From: Camellia lanceoleosa
Lineage: Eukaryota; Streptophyta; Magnoliopsida; Ericales; Theaceae
Assembly: GCA_025200525.1 (NCBI GenBank)
Contig: CM045762.1
Span: 189,125,154-189,189,153 of the forward strand
Direction of reading: 5' to 3'
DNA length: 64,000 bases
The notes below the pieces were generated by a model. The model saw nothing but the letters and a program-made list of their open reading frames with translations. It was not told where the DNA came from and did no database searches. Below are positions 11,581 through 24,034 of this stretch, one piece after another. A program made the position numbers and the translations under genes. The first letter of the stretch is position 1, and each line of letters begins with the position of its first letter.

Positions 11581-12609
11581 GACCAAAAAGGGTGTAAAAG
11601 GGGAGGGAAATGCACCCAAGCTTTCCCTCCCAAAATATCCCTGAGGATCAAGATATTTTGAAAACAAATGACACCGTAAAGTGGCCAAAAGCAGAAGCAG
11701 GGCCAGTGGCTTTTTGAAGGTGGCCGGCCGCCACCCCAACTAGTCGGCCAGCCACTCTCCTGGCCGCCGGCCATGGCCAAAATGGAACAGAACACCATCG
11801 GCCGGCCACCACATGTTGGTGTCCTCCCACGTGTGCAGAACACGGCCCCAAGGTTGGACCTTGGCAACTCTGAAACATGAGGGACACCATTGAACTTGAC
11901 GGAGAGGCTCAAAATGAAAGTAACACCATCGCCGACCACCACTTTTAGGGTCCTCCCATGTGCCCTCATCACAAATATGTAGTCTCTCGAAGAAAATACC
12001 CTAAGGTGTTCAACATTAGCCCTAGTGAGAAAACGGGCGGAGGAGCGAAACTGGTTTTCTGAAATAAGTGCTAGCCTCCCACCCTCCAGTGATCTTCCGG
12101 GTACTAAAACAGAGGTACCTGCCAAAATTGAACAAAAACCGATGCAAAATGAATGCTCGGGGCCCAAACCACGCGTTCGGTCCCAAATGGGCCGCAGTAA
12201 TCGAAAGTGGTGTTCGCCACGGTGGTATTCTGAGACCCCAGTGTCCCTCGGTATGGAGTAAATGAGATGCATGCCGTAAACCGGAGAAATCGGAGATGGT
12301 TGGGTGGTCCCAACCGAGGCACACGGCCCGACGGGCAAACCGGGCTCGAAATGGGCAAATGGCTCTACGGCCACGAAATGTAGCCCACGGCCACCGAGAG
12401 ATAGCCTACAGACTACTCCCTTCCTCAGAAAGAAAATAGAAAACCGAGTCCGTTCGCAAACCGAGGCAAGGCAAGAGAAAGTTCGAAGTCCTGAGGTAGG
12501 CGCACGGCCGCGACTCTGAGACTTCTGAACGAGCACAATATGCAACATCACCGAGCGCTCAATCGGTGACGTCTGAGTCTTAAGGTCGGTCAAAAATGGG
12601 GTGTCTACA

Positions 12610-12920
12610 CAGGTGAAGAAGCAGAATGGCTTTGTCACTTCTTAGAAGACAATCTAATGTGGCCAAAACCTGTGCCAGCTATTTGCATTTATTGTGATAG
12701 TCAATCTGCAGTAGGCAGGGCACCGAATCATATGTATAACGGTAAGTCACGACATATTCGTCGTCGACATAATACCGTTAGGCAGTTGTTGTCAAATGGA
12801 ATAATCTCAATAGATTATATAAAATCTAAAGAGAATATTGCGGATCCGTTAACAAAAGGTTCGACAAAAGAGCTAGTGTATAGTTCCTCGAAAGGAATGG
12901 GATTAAAGCCTATTACATAA
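12610..12920 (+). pseudogene. Ty1/copia RNase H, C-terminal fragment
   Basis: The frame starting at the element A junction reads GEEAEWLCHFLEDN, then ICIYCDSQSAVGRA, NGKSRHIRRRHNTVRQLL, DYIKSKENIADPLTKG and ends with GMGLKPIT before a TAA stop at 12918-12920. These are the conserved blocks of copia RNase H, with the catalytic aspartate in YCDSQ and the late aspartate in NIADPLTK. The preserved stretch has no internal stop, so this copia copy may have been quite young when element A hit it. The rest of pol is not in the window. Confidence 0.93.
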
Positions 12921-13534
12921 GAGTCGTCATAATGGTAATCCTACTTATATGACTGGAGATCCCAAGAACTAAGTTCAAAGGGACAACTAAGTTATGTATG
13001 GCTTGCCAGAAATCACCAAGGGATTAAAATTCCTACCCATTCCTATGGTGAGAGTGATATCTGCAACATTTGTTGTATGCAGGGGTATAAGGATAAGCTT
13101 TGCTTTTAATGATTACTTATATCTTGATTAAAGCATAGAAATCAAGACGAGTATAAGGAGATACTCACAATAAGAATCACCTATATGAGTGTTAAACTGG
13201 GACCGGTTCTATGAGAATGAAAGAGGCTACATGCTCTAGAAATACTCATGAAAACCAGGTGCGTTCAAGGCCAAAATGAATACAACAGTGAGAACTACGA
13301 TGTGTCAGAAGATATTTTGTGTGAAATCTATTGTCTTGGCTTACACAAACGGCTGAACAATTCAAGGCATCACGTCCATTGGTTAGCCAGTAAGTCCGAT
13401 AGGTTATCATTAGGGAAGGTTCAAGGCCAAAAACTACCTATCCTGATGCAAGATATTTTCGACTTATACTCTTTCGATAAAGTCTGCATATTGTTGTATT
13501 TCCGTTGTCATCAAATTCCATTCATGTGGGGGAT
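12921..13534 (+). other. Copia 3' untranslated region with polypurine tract
   Basis: About 600 bp between the pol stop and the 3' LTR. The last bases before the LTR, GTGGGGGAT at 13526-13534, are the likely polypurine tract that primes plus-strand synthesis. An open frame through this stretch crosses into the LTR and matches no domain I know. Confidence 0.75.
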
Positions 13535-14733
13535 TGTTGGAAATGGTTACAAATTCTGGGTAAAACCAGAATTTTATCCTAAGTTTGGTCTAATATTTAG
13601 GTGGGCCCCGTGCGTCGATTTACGCAGGTCAAAGTGGTAACGCGTTCTATGCCGCGTTGTGATTCACGTGGTATATTTGGTTGCTCAAAACCATTACCGA
13701 ATGAATGGGAAATTGAAGCCAAAGTGTGCTCCATGGAAATGGAGTTTTGGTGGAAAATCCTTAAAGGTATTGAATAAGGCTTGTCCCACATTTATTTGGT
13801 GGGAGGTTTTGAAAAGGTTTATAAGGCATGTGTTTGGTACTTGGGGTGTGCCCGAAGGGGTACCCAAGTGTTTTAGAGGGAGAGGTTATGGGGAAAATGG
13901 GCTAGATCCATTGGACCCAAAAAATCACCACACACGCGGTAGTGTGAAGTTGGGCTTGTTCGGCCCAATACTAATCTTTTCGGGCCAAAAACATTTGAAT
14001 TTAAATTTATTTTTGGTAAAATAAAATCCAAAATTCAAATTAAACTGGTTTGGATTTACTATACATCCAAACAGGGTCCTTCCCCTTTTCAAATAGAAAT
14101 AAACCAGTTAGGTATTAATGCACACCCAAACAGGGCCCTTCCCGTTTACGTTTGAAATATAACCCAACAGATTCAAATCTGTTTGAATTCAAAGTCAACA
14201 AGTATCATACATGTTTAATTCAAAACCAAGAGCCACCTTTACATCTATAAATAGACCAGCCTCCCATTTGGATTTCATTTCAATTTTCGTACTCCATCCT
14301 CTGCTATAAATCTCTCTGCATTTTGCTGCATTTAATTTCTGAAAGAAAGAGTGTAAACACTTACTGTGTTCGTAAGGCAAACAAATTGTAGTGCTGCTAT
14401 TGTTTGTAGAAGATCATTTCATCTTGGGAGATAAACGTCCAAATTCTGAAAGCACCGTGGAGAGGACGAATCTGTCTTAAGGATACAGTGTCAAACACTG
14501 GACTTGATCAGTTTATAATTCGAACAAATTAAATCAAGTAAGTTATTTAATTTATTTTCTGTGTTATTATTATTTGTTTAAAACAGATTTTAATTTTGTT
14601 TTTATTTTTATTTCGAGTTTGATTTTTGTAATCAAACAAATTCTCTCATTTTCTTTATTTCTTTAAATTCTAATTGTTGTTTTGTACACAATAAAATTAA
14701 AATCTTTTAAATACAGTTAAGATTATTCCAACA
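13535..14733 (+). repeat. 3' LTR of copia element C (1.2 kb)
   Basis: Starts TGTTGG right after the polypurine tract and ends CCAACA, giving 6-bp inverted ends with the canonical TG...CA. Length 1199 bp. The base after it (AAGTT at 14734-14738) would be the target duplication; the partner is outside the window. Confidence 0.88.
14246..14253 (+). promoter_or_regulatory. TATA box in copia LTR
   Basis: TATAAATA in the middle of the LTR, followed within about 100 bp by a CT-rich leader. It fits the U3/R boundary of a copia LTR. Confidence 0.65.
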
Positions 14734-17118
14734 AAGTTATCATTAGACCAAACAACCAACTTAAACTTAACTCTCCCTAGTTTCAAAATTGAGCGGGAAT
14801 GAGTTTTGTACCCCCTATAGGCAAGTTAGCATCTTGCTTAAGGGGCCATAAAAAAAATTACATTTATTTTTAACCAAAGGCCCCAATTGTCCAAAGTCCT
14901 AGAGTCCAAGGCTTAATTTTGATGTTTGATTTGACTTCAGAAAAATTTGGATGGCCAACTGTGTCACGCGTGTCCCATATGTTGTGAGAGTAATGAAAAT
15001 TGCACAATACTATTATATCTGTTGTACAAAATACTTTCTCCGAGAAGCCATTAGGAATGATAGAACTTCAGGGGAAGTGTTTGGTGATGGGTTACAATCA
15101 AGCCAAGGGACTGAATGAAATCATCCACGAGGTGGTCTGTGTAAATGAAATTAATTAGTTATCTTTTGATGGAGGGGTGGATATGAAGTAAGCAAGATAT
15201 GCTGTAGCTGTCAATGTGTTGGCCAGCTCTACAAATGTGGCTCATTAAGTCACAAATCTGTTCTACTACGTCAATCATTATTTGTCTTTGAATATCTCTC
15301 TCATTCTGTTTTAATTTATATAAGTACAATATAAGAAAAATTTCTCTATCATTAATATCAAGTAACCCAAGCCCAAACCTAAACCCAAGTTATTTTATTT
15401 TTATTTTTTTTCATTTTTTAATCTCAACATGAACATTAAATATAATAGAGAGATACAGTTGGTAGTGATTGAAACTCTACTAATGATCCTCATAAATACA
15501 TTACATTATATAGATACCCTATGCAATATATTTGATATATTATAAATATTATCATACCATTAAGCACAAGTAACCCTAGCTCAAGTTCTTAAATTTTATT
15601 TTTATTTATACTTGACTTATCATTAATGAAGTAGTTTAGACGCATCTCTATGGGAATCATCTTAAGTTTGGATTTAACCAAAATCTATACCCATAAAACG
15701 CCCACACACACGCACGTACGCACACATTACGTCTTAATTAAGTGTCTCAATATTTCTTTAATCACAAAAAAGTCACAATCTTTCTACTTCAATTGCCACT
15801 GTCATGATCTCAATGACAAACTAGTTGCTTGTATTATTAATATTTTTTTGACCCTACAAATGATTTATACCTAATTGTTCCTATATGACATTCACACCAA
15901 TTGTCGGATTAAAATCAAATTGAAAAATATTAGGGACTCCAAATATTTTACTAATATTCTTATATGGGTGTAGGACTCACAACATGTAAGTCTTATGTGA
16001 GTCTCACACTCATATGAAGTATTTTGTAAAAATATTAATAAAACATTTAGAATCCCTACCATTACTCAATCAAATCAAATTTGGTGCAATCTATAGATTT
16101 TGGGAAAAAATTCCAACTAGCAACTTTCCAAACACTAGCATAATTCTATTTGGTCCGACCATTTCTATTATTTTCTTGAAAATTAATTCCATTTCAACTC
16201 CACTTGAAAAACTTATACTGGCTAAATTCTAATTATATACCATGAATCTGTTTCAATTGATGTTCTATAATATTGTTATATAAGGAAAAAAAAAAAAAAA
16301 AAAAAAGAGAGAGAGAGAGAAATATAAGTTAAAAATTTCCTTTTATTTATTTTTTTTGTCTATCTATAAATCCACACTCAAATTTTTGATGATACATCCT
16401 TAAAAATAAATAAATAAATAAGCTACTTGGAACCCATAAAATGACGTGTCCACCAAAGCCATGCAGTCTGGTTGTTGTACGTTTATCAATGCACCTTTTT
16501 CTTTTATGGGATATTATATGGCACATCCTTTCTAGTGTTATTAAAACCTCGTTTTTGGAAATAAATTATTTTTATAAATTTTAATTTTTTATTAAAAGAT
16601 ATACAGAAAAATAAACAATGATATGATAATTTATAATAAGTTTTAACTTTATAACTAAAATAATCACCAAACAAACAAAGCCTAAATTGAAAAATATAGG
16701 AATTAAAAAAAAAAAAATTTATCATAAAATCATATATAGCATTTTCATATGAGATGTTACTCACTTTTTTTTGTGTCTCTTATACTTTTTGTGAATAATT
16801 TTCTTCGTAAATGGAAAAATTATAAATTCGATAAGATAATGTACGAACAGAAATTATATATAAAATATATATACAAAATGATATGTTTTATTTATATTTA
16901 TGAAATTTAAAAGTTTATCGATATAGATTGTAATTATAAAAATATTATCTTCATATCATTCTACATCAATTTATTTATTATTATGTTTAATATTATTTTT
17001 TTGGATACACAATTCTATATTTTTTAATTTATAAACATTTATTTGAAGAGTTTAATGTTTATGGTTCTCTTGGCTTGGACAAATTCAAACATCCGATTCG
17101 ATATGACGGAGTACTAAA
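14734..17118. other. AT-rich intergenic DNA, no gene seen
   Basis: This is the stretch between elements C and B. It is strongly AT-rich, with stops in all frames and no recognisable domain, tRNA or TE ends. A short open run at about 15010-15150 has no homology I can name. Confidence 0.6.
16286..16320 (+). repeat. Poly(A)21 followed by (GA)7
   Basis: An uninterrupted run of 21 A followed by seven GA units. Simple sequence; assembly length here may be unreliable. Confidence 0.95.
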
Positions 17119-17831
17119 TGTTGGCTACATATTTTGCACAAGTCAATTACAATTCGACGCGTGATAGAATAAGGGTAATACATGAAGGCTAGTCAAATCT
17201 TCGATCATGATCGTACATTTGGCAGTTAGTATTGGTTATTACAAGATCTGAGTAGCAGTGGATCAACAAAGAAAGGCAAGGTGATGTGGCTTTAACGGTT
17301 ACTCACATTTAAATTCAAATTTGGAGGGAAGTCTAACTGCAAGTGATGGCATAGTGGGCTAATTACAAGACAACACGATCAGCGATCATGGAGGAGCAGT
17401 TCGACGGTTGGAAACGCGGTTCGATGGTCATCCTTGAGAAGTATAAATAACAGGGAAGACCCCAGAAAAAGCCCCCAGACTCAGATCCAAAAAACCAGTC
17501 TTTTATATTTATTTTCCTTTCCAGTTTTACATTTCCTGTACTTTAAATTCCTGCACTGCACTTCGTTCATAGAAGTAGTTTCAAGTAGATTGTTGCTGTA
17601 AACCTCTACGAGGCTGAGTTTGGATCATTGTAAGTTTTTCATTTAATTGTTATATTGCTTAAATTCTCCTAAATCAAGCCACCAGTAAAAGTCCTCTTTA
17701 TTGAGGCTGAAAGAACTAAAACACAATTGTTTGATAATTGGTTGGCAATTAATTCTCTGTAAGGACTGATTGATCCATACTAGCACGCTCACAATTACAA
17801 TAATAACCTTCGAAAGCCAAAAAAACCAACA
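17119..17831 (+). repeat. 5' LTR of element B (713 bp)
   Basis: TGTTGG...CCAACA ends. It differs from the 3' LTR by scattered substitutions and by lacking a 14-bp and a 29-bp stretch that are present in the 3' copy as short local duplications. The end was placed by the CCAACA terminus directly before the primer-binding site. Confidence 0.93.
17442..17449 (+). promoter_or_regulatory. TATA box of element B 5' LTR
   Basis: TATAAATA, 323 bp into the LTR. The equivalent in the 3' LTR at 60754 has decayed to TATAGATA. Confidence 0.7.
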
Positions 17832-17839
17832 TATATTTT

Positions 17840-17857
17840 TGGCACGCCCAGTGGGAC
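17840..17857 (+). promoter_or_regulatory. Primer-binding site of element B
   Basis: TGGCACGCCCAGTGGGAC, 8 bp after the LTR end. Position and sequence type fit the tRNA primer site of Tat elements; this differs from the site of element A. Ogre elements are reported to use tRNA-Arg, but I did not verify the tRNA here. Confidence 0.75.
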
Positions 17858-17865
17858 ATATTGAA

Positions 17866-20034
17866 ATGGCTAGACGTAGGAGACAAGGAGAAAATGAATG
17901 CTTGGAAGAAGGCGTGGAAGGAGAGGTAGAGATACCTAATTCGGAGGATAATGTGATAACACATTTTGTGGAAACTCTCATTTTATCAGAACCTATAGTC
18001 GAACAGACCAGCACTTCAGAACAAGTACCACATGTTCGTAATATTAGACGAGACTAAGGAATTGGACCATCCATTGTTCTATCTACTCAGCCAATAAATC
18101 CATGGGATGGCCTAGTAGATGCTATGAGACAGCAATTAATGAACACAATGGAAAGGTGGGCAACGTCCTTTTTGGATCGAATGAATAACCACCAACCAAC
18201 AAACGTAAGACACATGGAGGAAGTTTCGAATGTCCCTCAACAAAGATTGGCTAGAGATAAATAGCTTATGCAAATTAATGGACAATCTAATGGTCAAATT
18301 AGTAATCAGAACTATGAAAGACCATCACCTCAGTCCTGGTACGAACCTATTTTGAGGCCTATAGTAGGTCAAAATGCCCCAGTACTTAACGGTGAAGCCA
18401 TGCAATTTGGTAGATCTGGCCCAGTATAAGAAAATGGCATAAGAATGGTTCCAAATCCCGTGTTTGAAGCCATACCTGGCACAAGGGGGTTCACTAATCC
18501 CTTATTCGAATTTACACCCGGGGGGTTGGAAGGTTTTCCTACAAATGGGAGGGACACAACATCAGTTCCAGCACCTTTCGCAGGTCCTTTCGCAGGACAG
18601 GCTCAAAGGGGTCACCCACACCCCTAACAGCAACCTGCACCACAGGGACAACCAGTCCCAAATATACCACCTTATGGACCAAGAGGACCACAGACACAAG
18701 TTTGCCCACCAAATCCTATGTTTCCTCCTCCAGTAGTGGTTCAACAGGCACAAAATATGGTCCTTAGGGACCAAATTGCTGACATTGTTAGAGAGATATG
18801 TGGACCAATGGCTCGGGGGGTCCAGACTCCAGTGTATAGGAAACCATACCCAGAATGGGTAGATAGGGTACATGAATACCCAAGAGGTTTCAGGATACCA
18901 GATTTTGCCCTTTTTTATGGGAATGGAAACCAATCAATAGTGGAGCATATTGCTAGGTTTGCTGCTCAATGCGGTGAATTTACTAATAATGACTATATGA
19001 AGTTAAGGTTATTTCCAAATTCCCTAACTGGGAGAGCATTTGTATGGTATATTAACCTTACACCTGGCTCTATCCAGACTTGGCAACAGATGGAAGAGGC
19101 ATTTCATGCCCAATTCTTCCAATCAGAGCCAGAGGTTTCTATGGTAGACTTGGCAAGATTGAGTCAAAGGCCTGATGAGAAGGCTACTCAGTTTATTACC
19201 AAATTTAAAAGGGTTTGAAATAAATGTAGAGTCATCTTACCAGAGCCAGAATTAGTGAGATTGGCTCAAAATGGTTTAGATTTTAGGCTTCGAAAGAGTT
19301 TTGACTCGATTGAGTTCAGAGATTTAGTGAGCTCACTTATAAGGTGTCTAGGTACGAAGCATTACTAGAGGAGGAACAAGACCGGAATAATGCATCGTAC
19401 AAGACATATTATAGAGATCCTAATTATGAGATTGATACGGCAGAGATTGTGGGGAAAGAACCTGTGATCTGTGAAGCATTAATTCATAAGGATACAACAA
19501 TTGACCAGCAATTTCAAAAGAAGGACCTTCACAGGAAATACTCTTTCGATTTAACTAAGGCAGATGACATTTTTGATCATTTGCTTGCGGCCAACTTCCT
19601 TAAGTTACCAAAAGGAGTTAAAATTCCATCTCTTGATGAACTTAAAAAAAAAGTATATTGTAAATGGCATAATTCTTGGTCTCACTCGACTAAGAACTGT
19701 ATTGTTTTTTGAGACAGGATCCAAGAACAAATTCGGAAAGGAAGTTTGAAATTCCCAACCAAAGCAAAAAAGGCCATGGAGATTGACAGTAATCCATTTC
19801 CAGAAATTGGAGAGGTGGTAGCCAATGTCATAATGCTAGACTTTCGAAGCTTGTCCTTGAAAAAATTGGGAGAAGTCAATGTGCAGATGTATGTTGCCAA
19901 CCAGACAACTATCAAGAAGGACACAGGAAATCTACCAGCTATTAGACAAGGTTTCTCACACTAGAGGGAAGACTCTGATGAAGAAGCACTGGATGACGAC
20001 TCCTTAGAAGCAGCTGTAATGCAAAGGATGCGTC
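17866..20034 (+). pseudogene. Gag of element B, part 1 (interrupted by solo LTR)
   Basis: The likely start is ATG at 17866 (MARRRRQGEN), 35 bp after the LTR. In-frame stops follow near 18055, 18262, 18427 and 18625. From 18718 to 19218 the frame is open and holds the retrotransposon Gag domain: YMKLRLFPNSLTGRAFVWY, TWQQMEEAFHAQFF and RPDEKATQFITKFKRV. The stop at 19216-19218 is a TGA where CGA is expected. A frameshift near 19325 moves the rest to another frame (SRYEALLEEEQDR, then a CKWHNSWSHSTKNC zinc-knuckle-like segment near 19660-19700). The reading frame crosses the solo LTR at 20035-24034 without a shift. Gag would form the virus-like particle. Confidence 0.88.
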
Positions 20035-22861
20035 TGTAGACGCGCCCTTGGGCCTCACTACAGTTCAGACTCAATTTGTGTCACAGTTCTTAATCTGAAC
20101 CAAAGAGTCCAAATCCGGCAAATCGTTTTGAAAAAAGAGATTTTTAGAAAAGGAGTGCCAAGCATGGACTGCTTTGTCAAATACAGAGTTGCCACCTAAA
20201 TATTTTATTTTGGAGAAATTTAGGAAACCCTGACTCGGTGCCAAAGGCCACGTGTCCGTCATCACCAAAGTTGCCTCGGCTCGGGAACTTGGGTACGATT
20301 GGGGAAGGTCACCTATGAGCACCCCCTCTCGCCTGATCAAAGATCGGCCTCTACTAACCGTGGTATCTTGTTTTGAAAACATTATATGCTCTTATTCCAG
20401 TTATTAGCCTAGAATTACTATGTTATGCGCGCATCAAACAAGTATAGACCAAATCGCCTAAATTGGAACAAAACATTTAATGTTTGTTTTGAAAATGGTT
20501 TGCTGCTCGCAAGTAGGCTACAAATGCAGATTTTTTCCATCCTCAAGTAGGCTTAAAACTCGCAGTTTTAATGCATTATTCCAATTTAGGTAATTCAACC
20601 TCCATCCACAGGCATTCAAGCAGTTATATCACATAAGCAACTAGCCTCATGGTAATCATGCTATCATGACAACACTCACATGCGTGCAAGGATGCTAAAG
20701 CAAAAGAACTTACAGAGTACTCCAAGCCAAAACAAGAGCTCTGTTAGAAATCTATGCATGATCCTAACTATGCAGAAATGCCTAATGCAACGCATGCAGG
20801 AATGCAACTATAATAGGCTTGGCTACCCTAGAATGACATGTGAAATGCTACAGTTAATCATGTATTCATTTTTGGAATTGAAATACAAATGCAGTTAAAA
20901 TGATGCGCCGAGCCTAGTACATGCAAAATGAATGAACGAATGCAAACATGCTATCATACTGTATGCTAATTAAAACATGCCCTAATCTAACCATTGAAAG
21001 CTAGTAAATAAAAGGGAAGAAAGACCTGGGGTTAGAAGACATACACACACTCACGCACACTTATTACACAATTGCCCTCGTTCAAAGGGTCCAAAAGAAT
21101 ATACATGCCAAATAACAAATTAATTATCCTAGCTAATTAATTATTACAGATCCTTCATTAATTAACAAATTAATTACAAGATAAAATGTGAAGCTTAAAG
21201 AGACTGTCGCGGCTCTGCCTCGGAATGCGCAAATGATACATGTTTGACTCGTCTTGCCCAGAAACTCGCTGCCATAGCATTGCTGCCTCTGTTTACACTG
21301 CCCAACTCCTCTGAAGACTGTGAAAAATTCCTGGGGCACCTCTGAACCACTTTCTGATCACTCTGGAACACCACCGGCCAGTGCAAAGCACCACCGGCCG
21401 TGGTGACATTCTTGTCGGCCAAATGTTGCGCCACCGGCCAGCCACGGATGGTCGGTCGGCACTGTATGTGGTCGGCCGGCCAGTTCTTGCTGCAGAATCC
21501 TGTAGTTGACAACAACAGAGGGCAAGCAGTGTATGGCATGGAATTTTCAAGCAAATGTAAGCATAGCCACACTCCCTATCATGCAATGGACTCAAGGGGG
21601 CATGACCCTCGACCCTCGGGCCATCAATCGTGCATTTTGATGCATGATGGCCTAAGAGGCCAAGCTTGCAACTTAATGTAAAATGCATGCAACAAACAAA
21701 TGAATGCTGACACCCTATCATGTTGAGATCAAAGGCATCGGCGACCGAGGATTGAGACATGTTCCGTCACTTCGAGTACGAACACTCCTCACCCCTCAAG
21801 TTTGGTTTGACACCCCAAACCAAACAATGCAATGCATGTATGTAAACTTGGCTCAAAGATGCAACATGAGGCTAATATGCAAAATATGCCAAATGTGATG
21901 CAAACTAAACATGCAAATGTGCAATGCTAGGCACATATGATGCAATGCAATGCAATCTAACATGTGAACTAAGACATGAAATACAACTAGCCAATAATAT
22001 GCAAGCATGCAAGCATGATATAATGCAAACATGAAACCAAAGCAATGCAACATGATTATGTAATGGTGGACCTAAAACCCAAAGGGCAGACCTCAGCCCA
22101 CTCCCAAAACAGTGACCAAAAATGCCCAAAATGGTGGACAAATGCTCATGCAAGCATGCATACCAATAGGCCCAAGACAAGGAGCATTCCACTACAACCA
22201 CCCTAAACACTTATGGCATGAACTTTTCAATACAAAACAGAGTTTTATCATGAAAAATGAGCCCCCCAAACCCACTGTTATGGCAACTTAAAGCTTCAAA
22301 AACATAGCCATGCACAATGATCTATTCCTAGACATGAAAGACCCATTCTTCAAGGCATGGAAGTGATGATGAATGTAAGCATACAAGCATGGATTAGGGA
22401 CTGAAATGGCATATGAAATGACTCCAAAGCATTGAAACAACCCAACTAAGGCATGCTTATGACTCACACACTCAAGGCTCACAAGCCAAAATACAAAGGG
22501 GCTATACCAAACATGGCAAATATGATCAAAACAGTGCCTAACAGACCTCAAGCATGATAAAACATGACCAAATGCTTCACAAAGCTAGGAAAAAAAATAT
22601 GCAAGCATGATGGCCTAATGGCAAGATGCATTTCTAGGCATAATAGAGGAATACAAAGCAAGTGTATAATGCATGCAAGGGACCATTAATCCGACCAAAA
22701 ATAGAGATGTAATATGACCCAATAACATACAAAAACCTCTGAAATGGGGCCAAAGACAACTACTCATGCATGCTACCATTATGAGCCAAAAATATGGACA
22801 AAAGAGAGACTAAGGGAGAGGGGTGTCCCTCCCCTATACAAGACCTCAAAACCTCTTCTTC

Positions 22862-22891
22862 ACCACTGAAAATCCACTAGATTTCAATGGT
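22862..22891 (-). repeat. Leader hairpin, solo LTR copy at 20035
   Basis: Imperfect inverted repeat ACCACTGAAAATC / GATTTCAATGGT. It is the counterpart of the perfect hairpin at 50282-50311. Confidence 0.6.
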
Positions 22892-23117
22892 GAGAAGGCC
22901 AACACACCAAGGTAACCAAAGCTTAAAGAAAAAAGCACTAAAGGGGCCAAACAAGGCCTAAGAGGGGAAGGTCGACCCCCAACAACAAAGTGACCTTAAT
23001 GAAGTATCTTAAGCATGCAAATACAAGACTTTTTTCAGTTATACACAAAGTCTAAAACAGTAAGAAAGATAGGCTAAAGACTAGTGCAAGATTGGGGAAT
23101 ATAAAGCAAGATTGTTA

Positions 23118-23125
23118 CCCTTGAA
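23118..23125 (-). other. Conserved splice-donor motif, LTR copy at 20035
   Basis: The minus strand reads TTCAAGG|GTAAC with the G of GT at 23118, 290 bp after the TATA box. The same motif occurs at the same place in all five LTRs of this family. Confidence 0.55.
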
Positions 23126-23400
23126 GAACACTTCAAGAACAGCAAGCTCAGACCCCTTCTTCTGATCAAAATCACTCCAAAATTCCAAGAACAAATCCTC
23201 CAAGCCTCCCAAGTTGAAGTATGGTGTAATGGTGTGTGTCTTAGTGCAAAACCAAGGTCAAAACACACTTTTAGGCTTCCAAACACACACAAAATGAAGA
23301 GAGAGAGAGAGAGATATATAGAGAGAGAAAGTGTATATATTAGAGTATATATGTAAGCTCTGGTTTTTTGCTCAACCAAGACAAAGGAAGGGGGTGATCT

Positions 23401-23408
23401 CTTATATA
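23401..23408 (-). promoter_or_regulatory. TATA box, LTR copy at 20035
   Basis: TATATAAG on the minus strand, 626 bp from the LTR start. Confidence 0.65.
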
Positions 23409-23426
23409 GACAATGAAATGGTGCTA

Positions 23427-23549
23427 AGCTTCTCAAAGAAGCTAAATGAGAAGGGTCAAGAGGGTTAAGGCTTCCAATGGAAGCTAACCCAAAGGTGCAA
23501 GCTTCTTGAAGAAGCTAAGACAAAGGGGTCAAGCTTCCTCAAGAAGCTT
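23427..23549 (-). repeat. Array of four AGCTTC...GAAGCT palindromes
   Basis: Four 17-18 bp imperfect inverted repeats directly upstream of the TATA box on the LTR's own strand. Shared with the copies at 49048 (11 units) and 54613 (5 units). Confidence 0.85.
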
Positions 23550-24034
23550 GAGCAAAGGGTGCAAGAAAAAGGGGTCAAAGGGTGCAAAACAGCCACACCC
23601 GTGCATAGGGAGGAGGGTTAATGCATTCCAGCTGGCACAGCTGGCATGCATTATGCCTGAAAAAGGCAAAAAGGTGCTACCGGCCAAAAAAGGAGGCCAT
23701 CGGCCAAAAATATGGTCGGCCGGCCACACAAAATGCCGACCGGCCAATGGTATACTTCACCAATGGCTGGTAGCCTCAAAACACGGCCGGTGGCCTCGAG
23801 CCATGGCCGGTGGGTGTCAGGGGTAGCTAACAAGCTACTCTTTACCCTCAGAAACAAAAACACAAATATTTGGTGCAAAACCAAACACAGAACAGTCGAG
23901 TTTGAGAGATCCTGAACCAAGGCGCGTAGCCGAGACCCTCGGGAACTCAAAACAAAACACGAACACGGGTAATCACCAAGTGCTCCAACGGTGACGTCCA
24001 AGTCTTGAGGACAGTAAAAATTGGGGTGTCTACA

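Larger units (their letters stand above)
1..12609 (-). mobile_element. Element A: Tat/Ogre-like Ty3/gypsy retrotransposon, partial
   Basis: Reading the minus strand from 12609 downward gives a long LTR, a primer-binding site directly after it, a leader, gag, protease, RT, RNase H, a second archaeal-type RNase H, and integrase running off the window at position 1. The extra RNase H between RT-RNase H and integrase is a hallmark of the Tat lineage of plant Ty3/gypsy elements. All coding regions carry stops and frameshifts, so the copy is dead. The right boundary at 12609 cuts directly into a copia RNase H reading frame, so this element inserted into the copia element. Its target-site duplication (CAGGT at 12610-12614 on this side) cannot be confirmed because the other end is outside the window. 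The LTR belongs to the same family as four solo LTRs further right. Confidence 0.92.
7944..12609 (-). repeat. 5' LTR of element A (4.7 kb)
   Basis: On the minus strand it starts TGTAGACACCCC at 12609 and ends TGTTACA at 7944, directly followed by the primer-binding site. It aligns with the four solo LTRs at 20035, 42983, 49048 and 54613: the first 60 bp (with AAGACTCAGACGTCACCG) and the last 350 bp (with GCCACGTGTCCGTCATC) are well conserved. A TATA-like box at 11580-11573 and a splice-donor motif at 11343 suggest U3 is about 1 kb and R-U5 about 3.5 kb. Long open frames in it, such as the one around 12638-11574, are not conserved in the other copies and I do not call them genes. Confidence 0.93.
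12610..14733 (+). mobile_element. Element C: Ty1/copia retrotransposon, 3' end
   Basis: The 3' part of a Ty1/copia element: C-terminal RNase H of pol, 3' untranslated region, polypurine tract and 3' LTR. Its 5' part was split off by insertion of element A at 12609 and lies outside the window on the left. The pol frame runs straight out of the element A LTR boundary. Confidence 0.9.

Noticed and set aside
11574..12638. A 354-codon open frame on the minus strand in the element A LTR
   Set aside because: It lies wholly in the LTR (and crosses its boundary), the sister LTRs do not keep it open, and it overlaps the TATA region. GC-rich repeat DNA gives chance open frames.
13248..13640. A 130-codon frame on the plus strand
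   Set aside because: It spans the copia 3' untranslated region, polypurine tract and LTR start; no domain.
15010..15150. Short open run in the AT-rich gap that might be an exon
   Set aside because: About 45 codons bounded by stops, no recognisable motif, no clear splice sites. Not supported.
17643..18014. Minus-strand frames across the element B LTR and gag start
   Set aside because: Shadow of the LTR and gag on the other strand; a copy of the same frame occurs in the 3' LTR only as far as the LTR extends.
22288..22551. Open frames in the solo LTR at 20035
   Set aside because: The region is a TGCATGC-rich, repeat-like LTR leader; frames are not shared by the sister LTRs.
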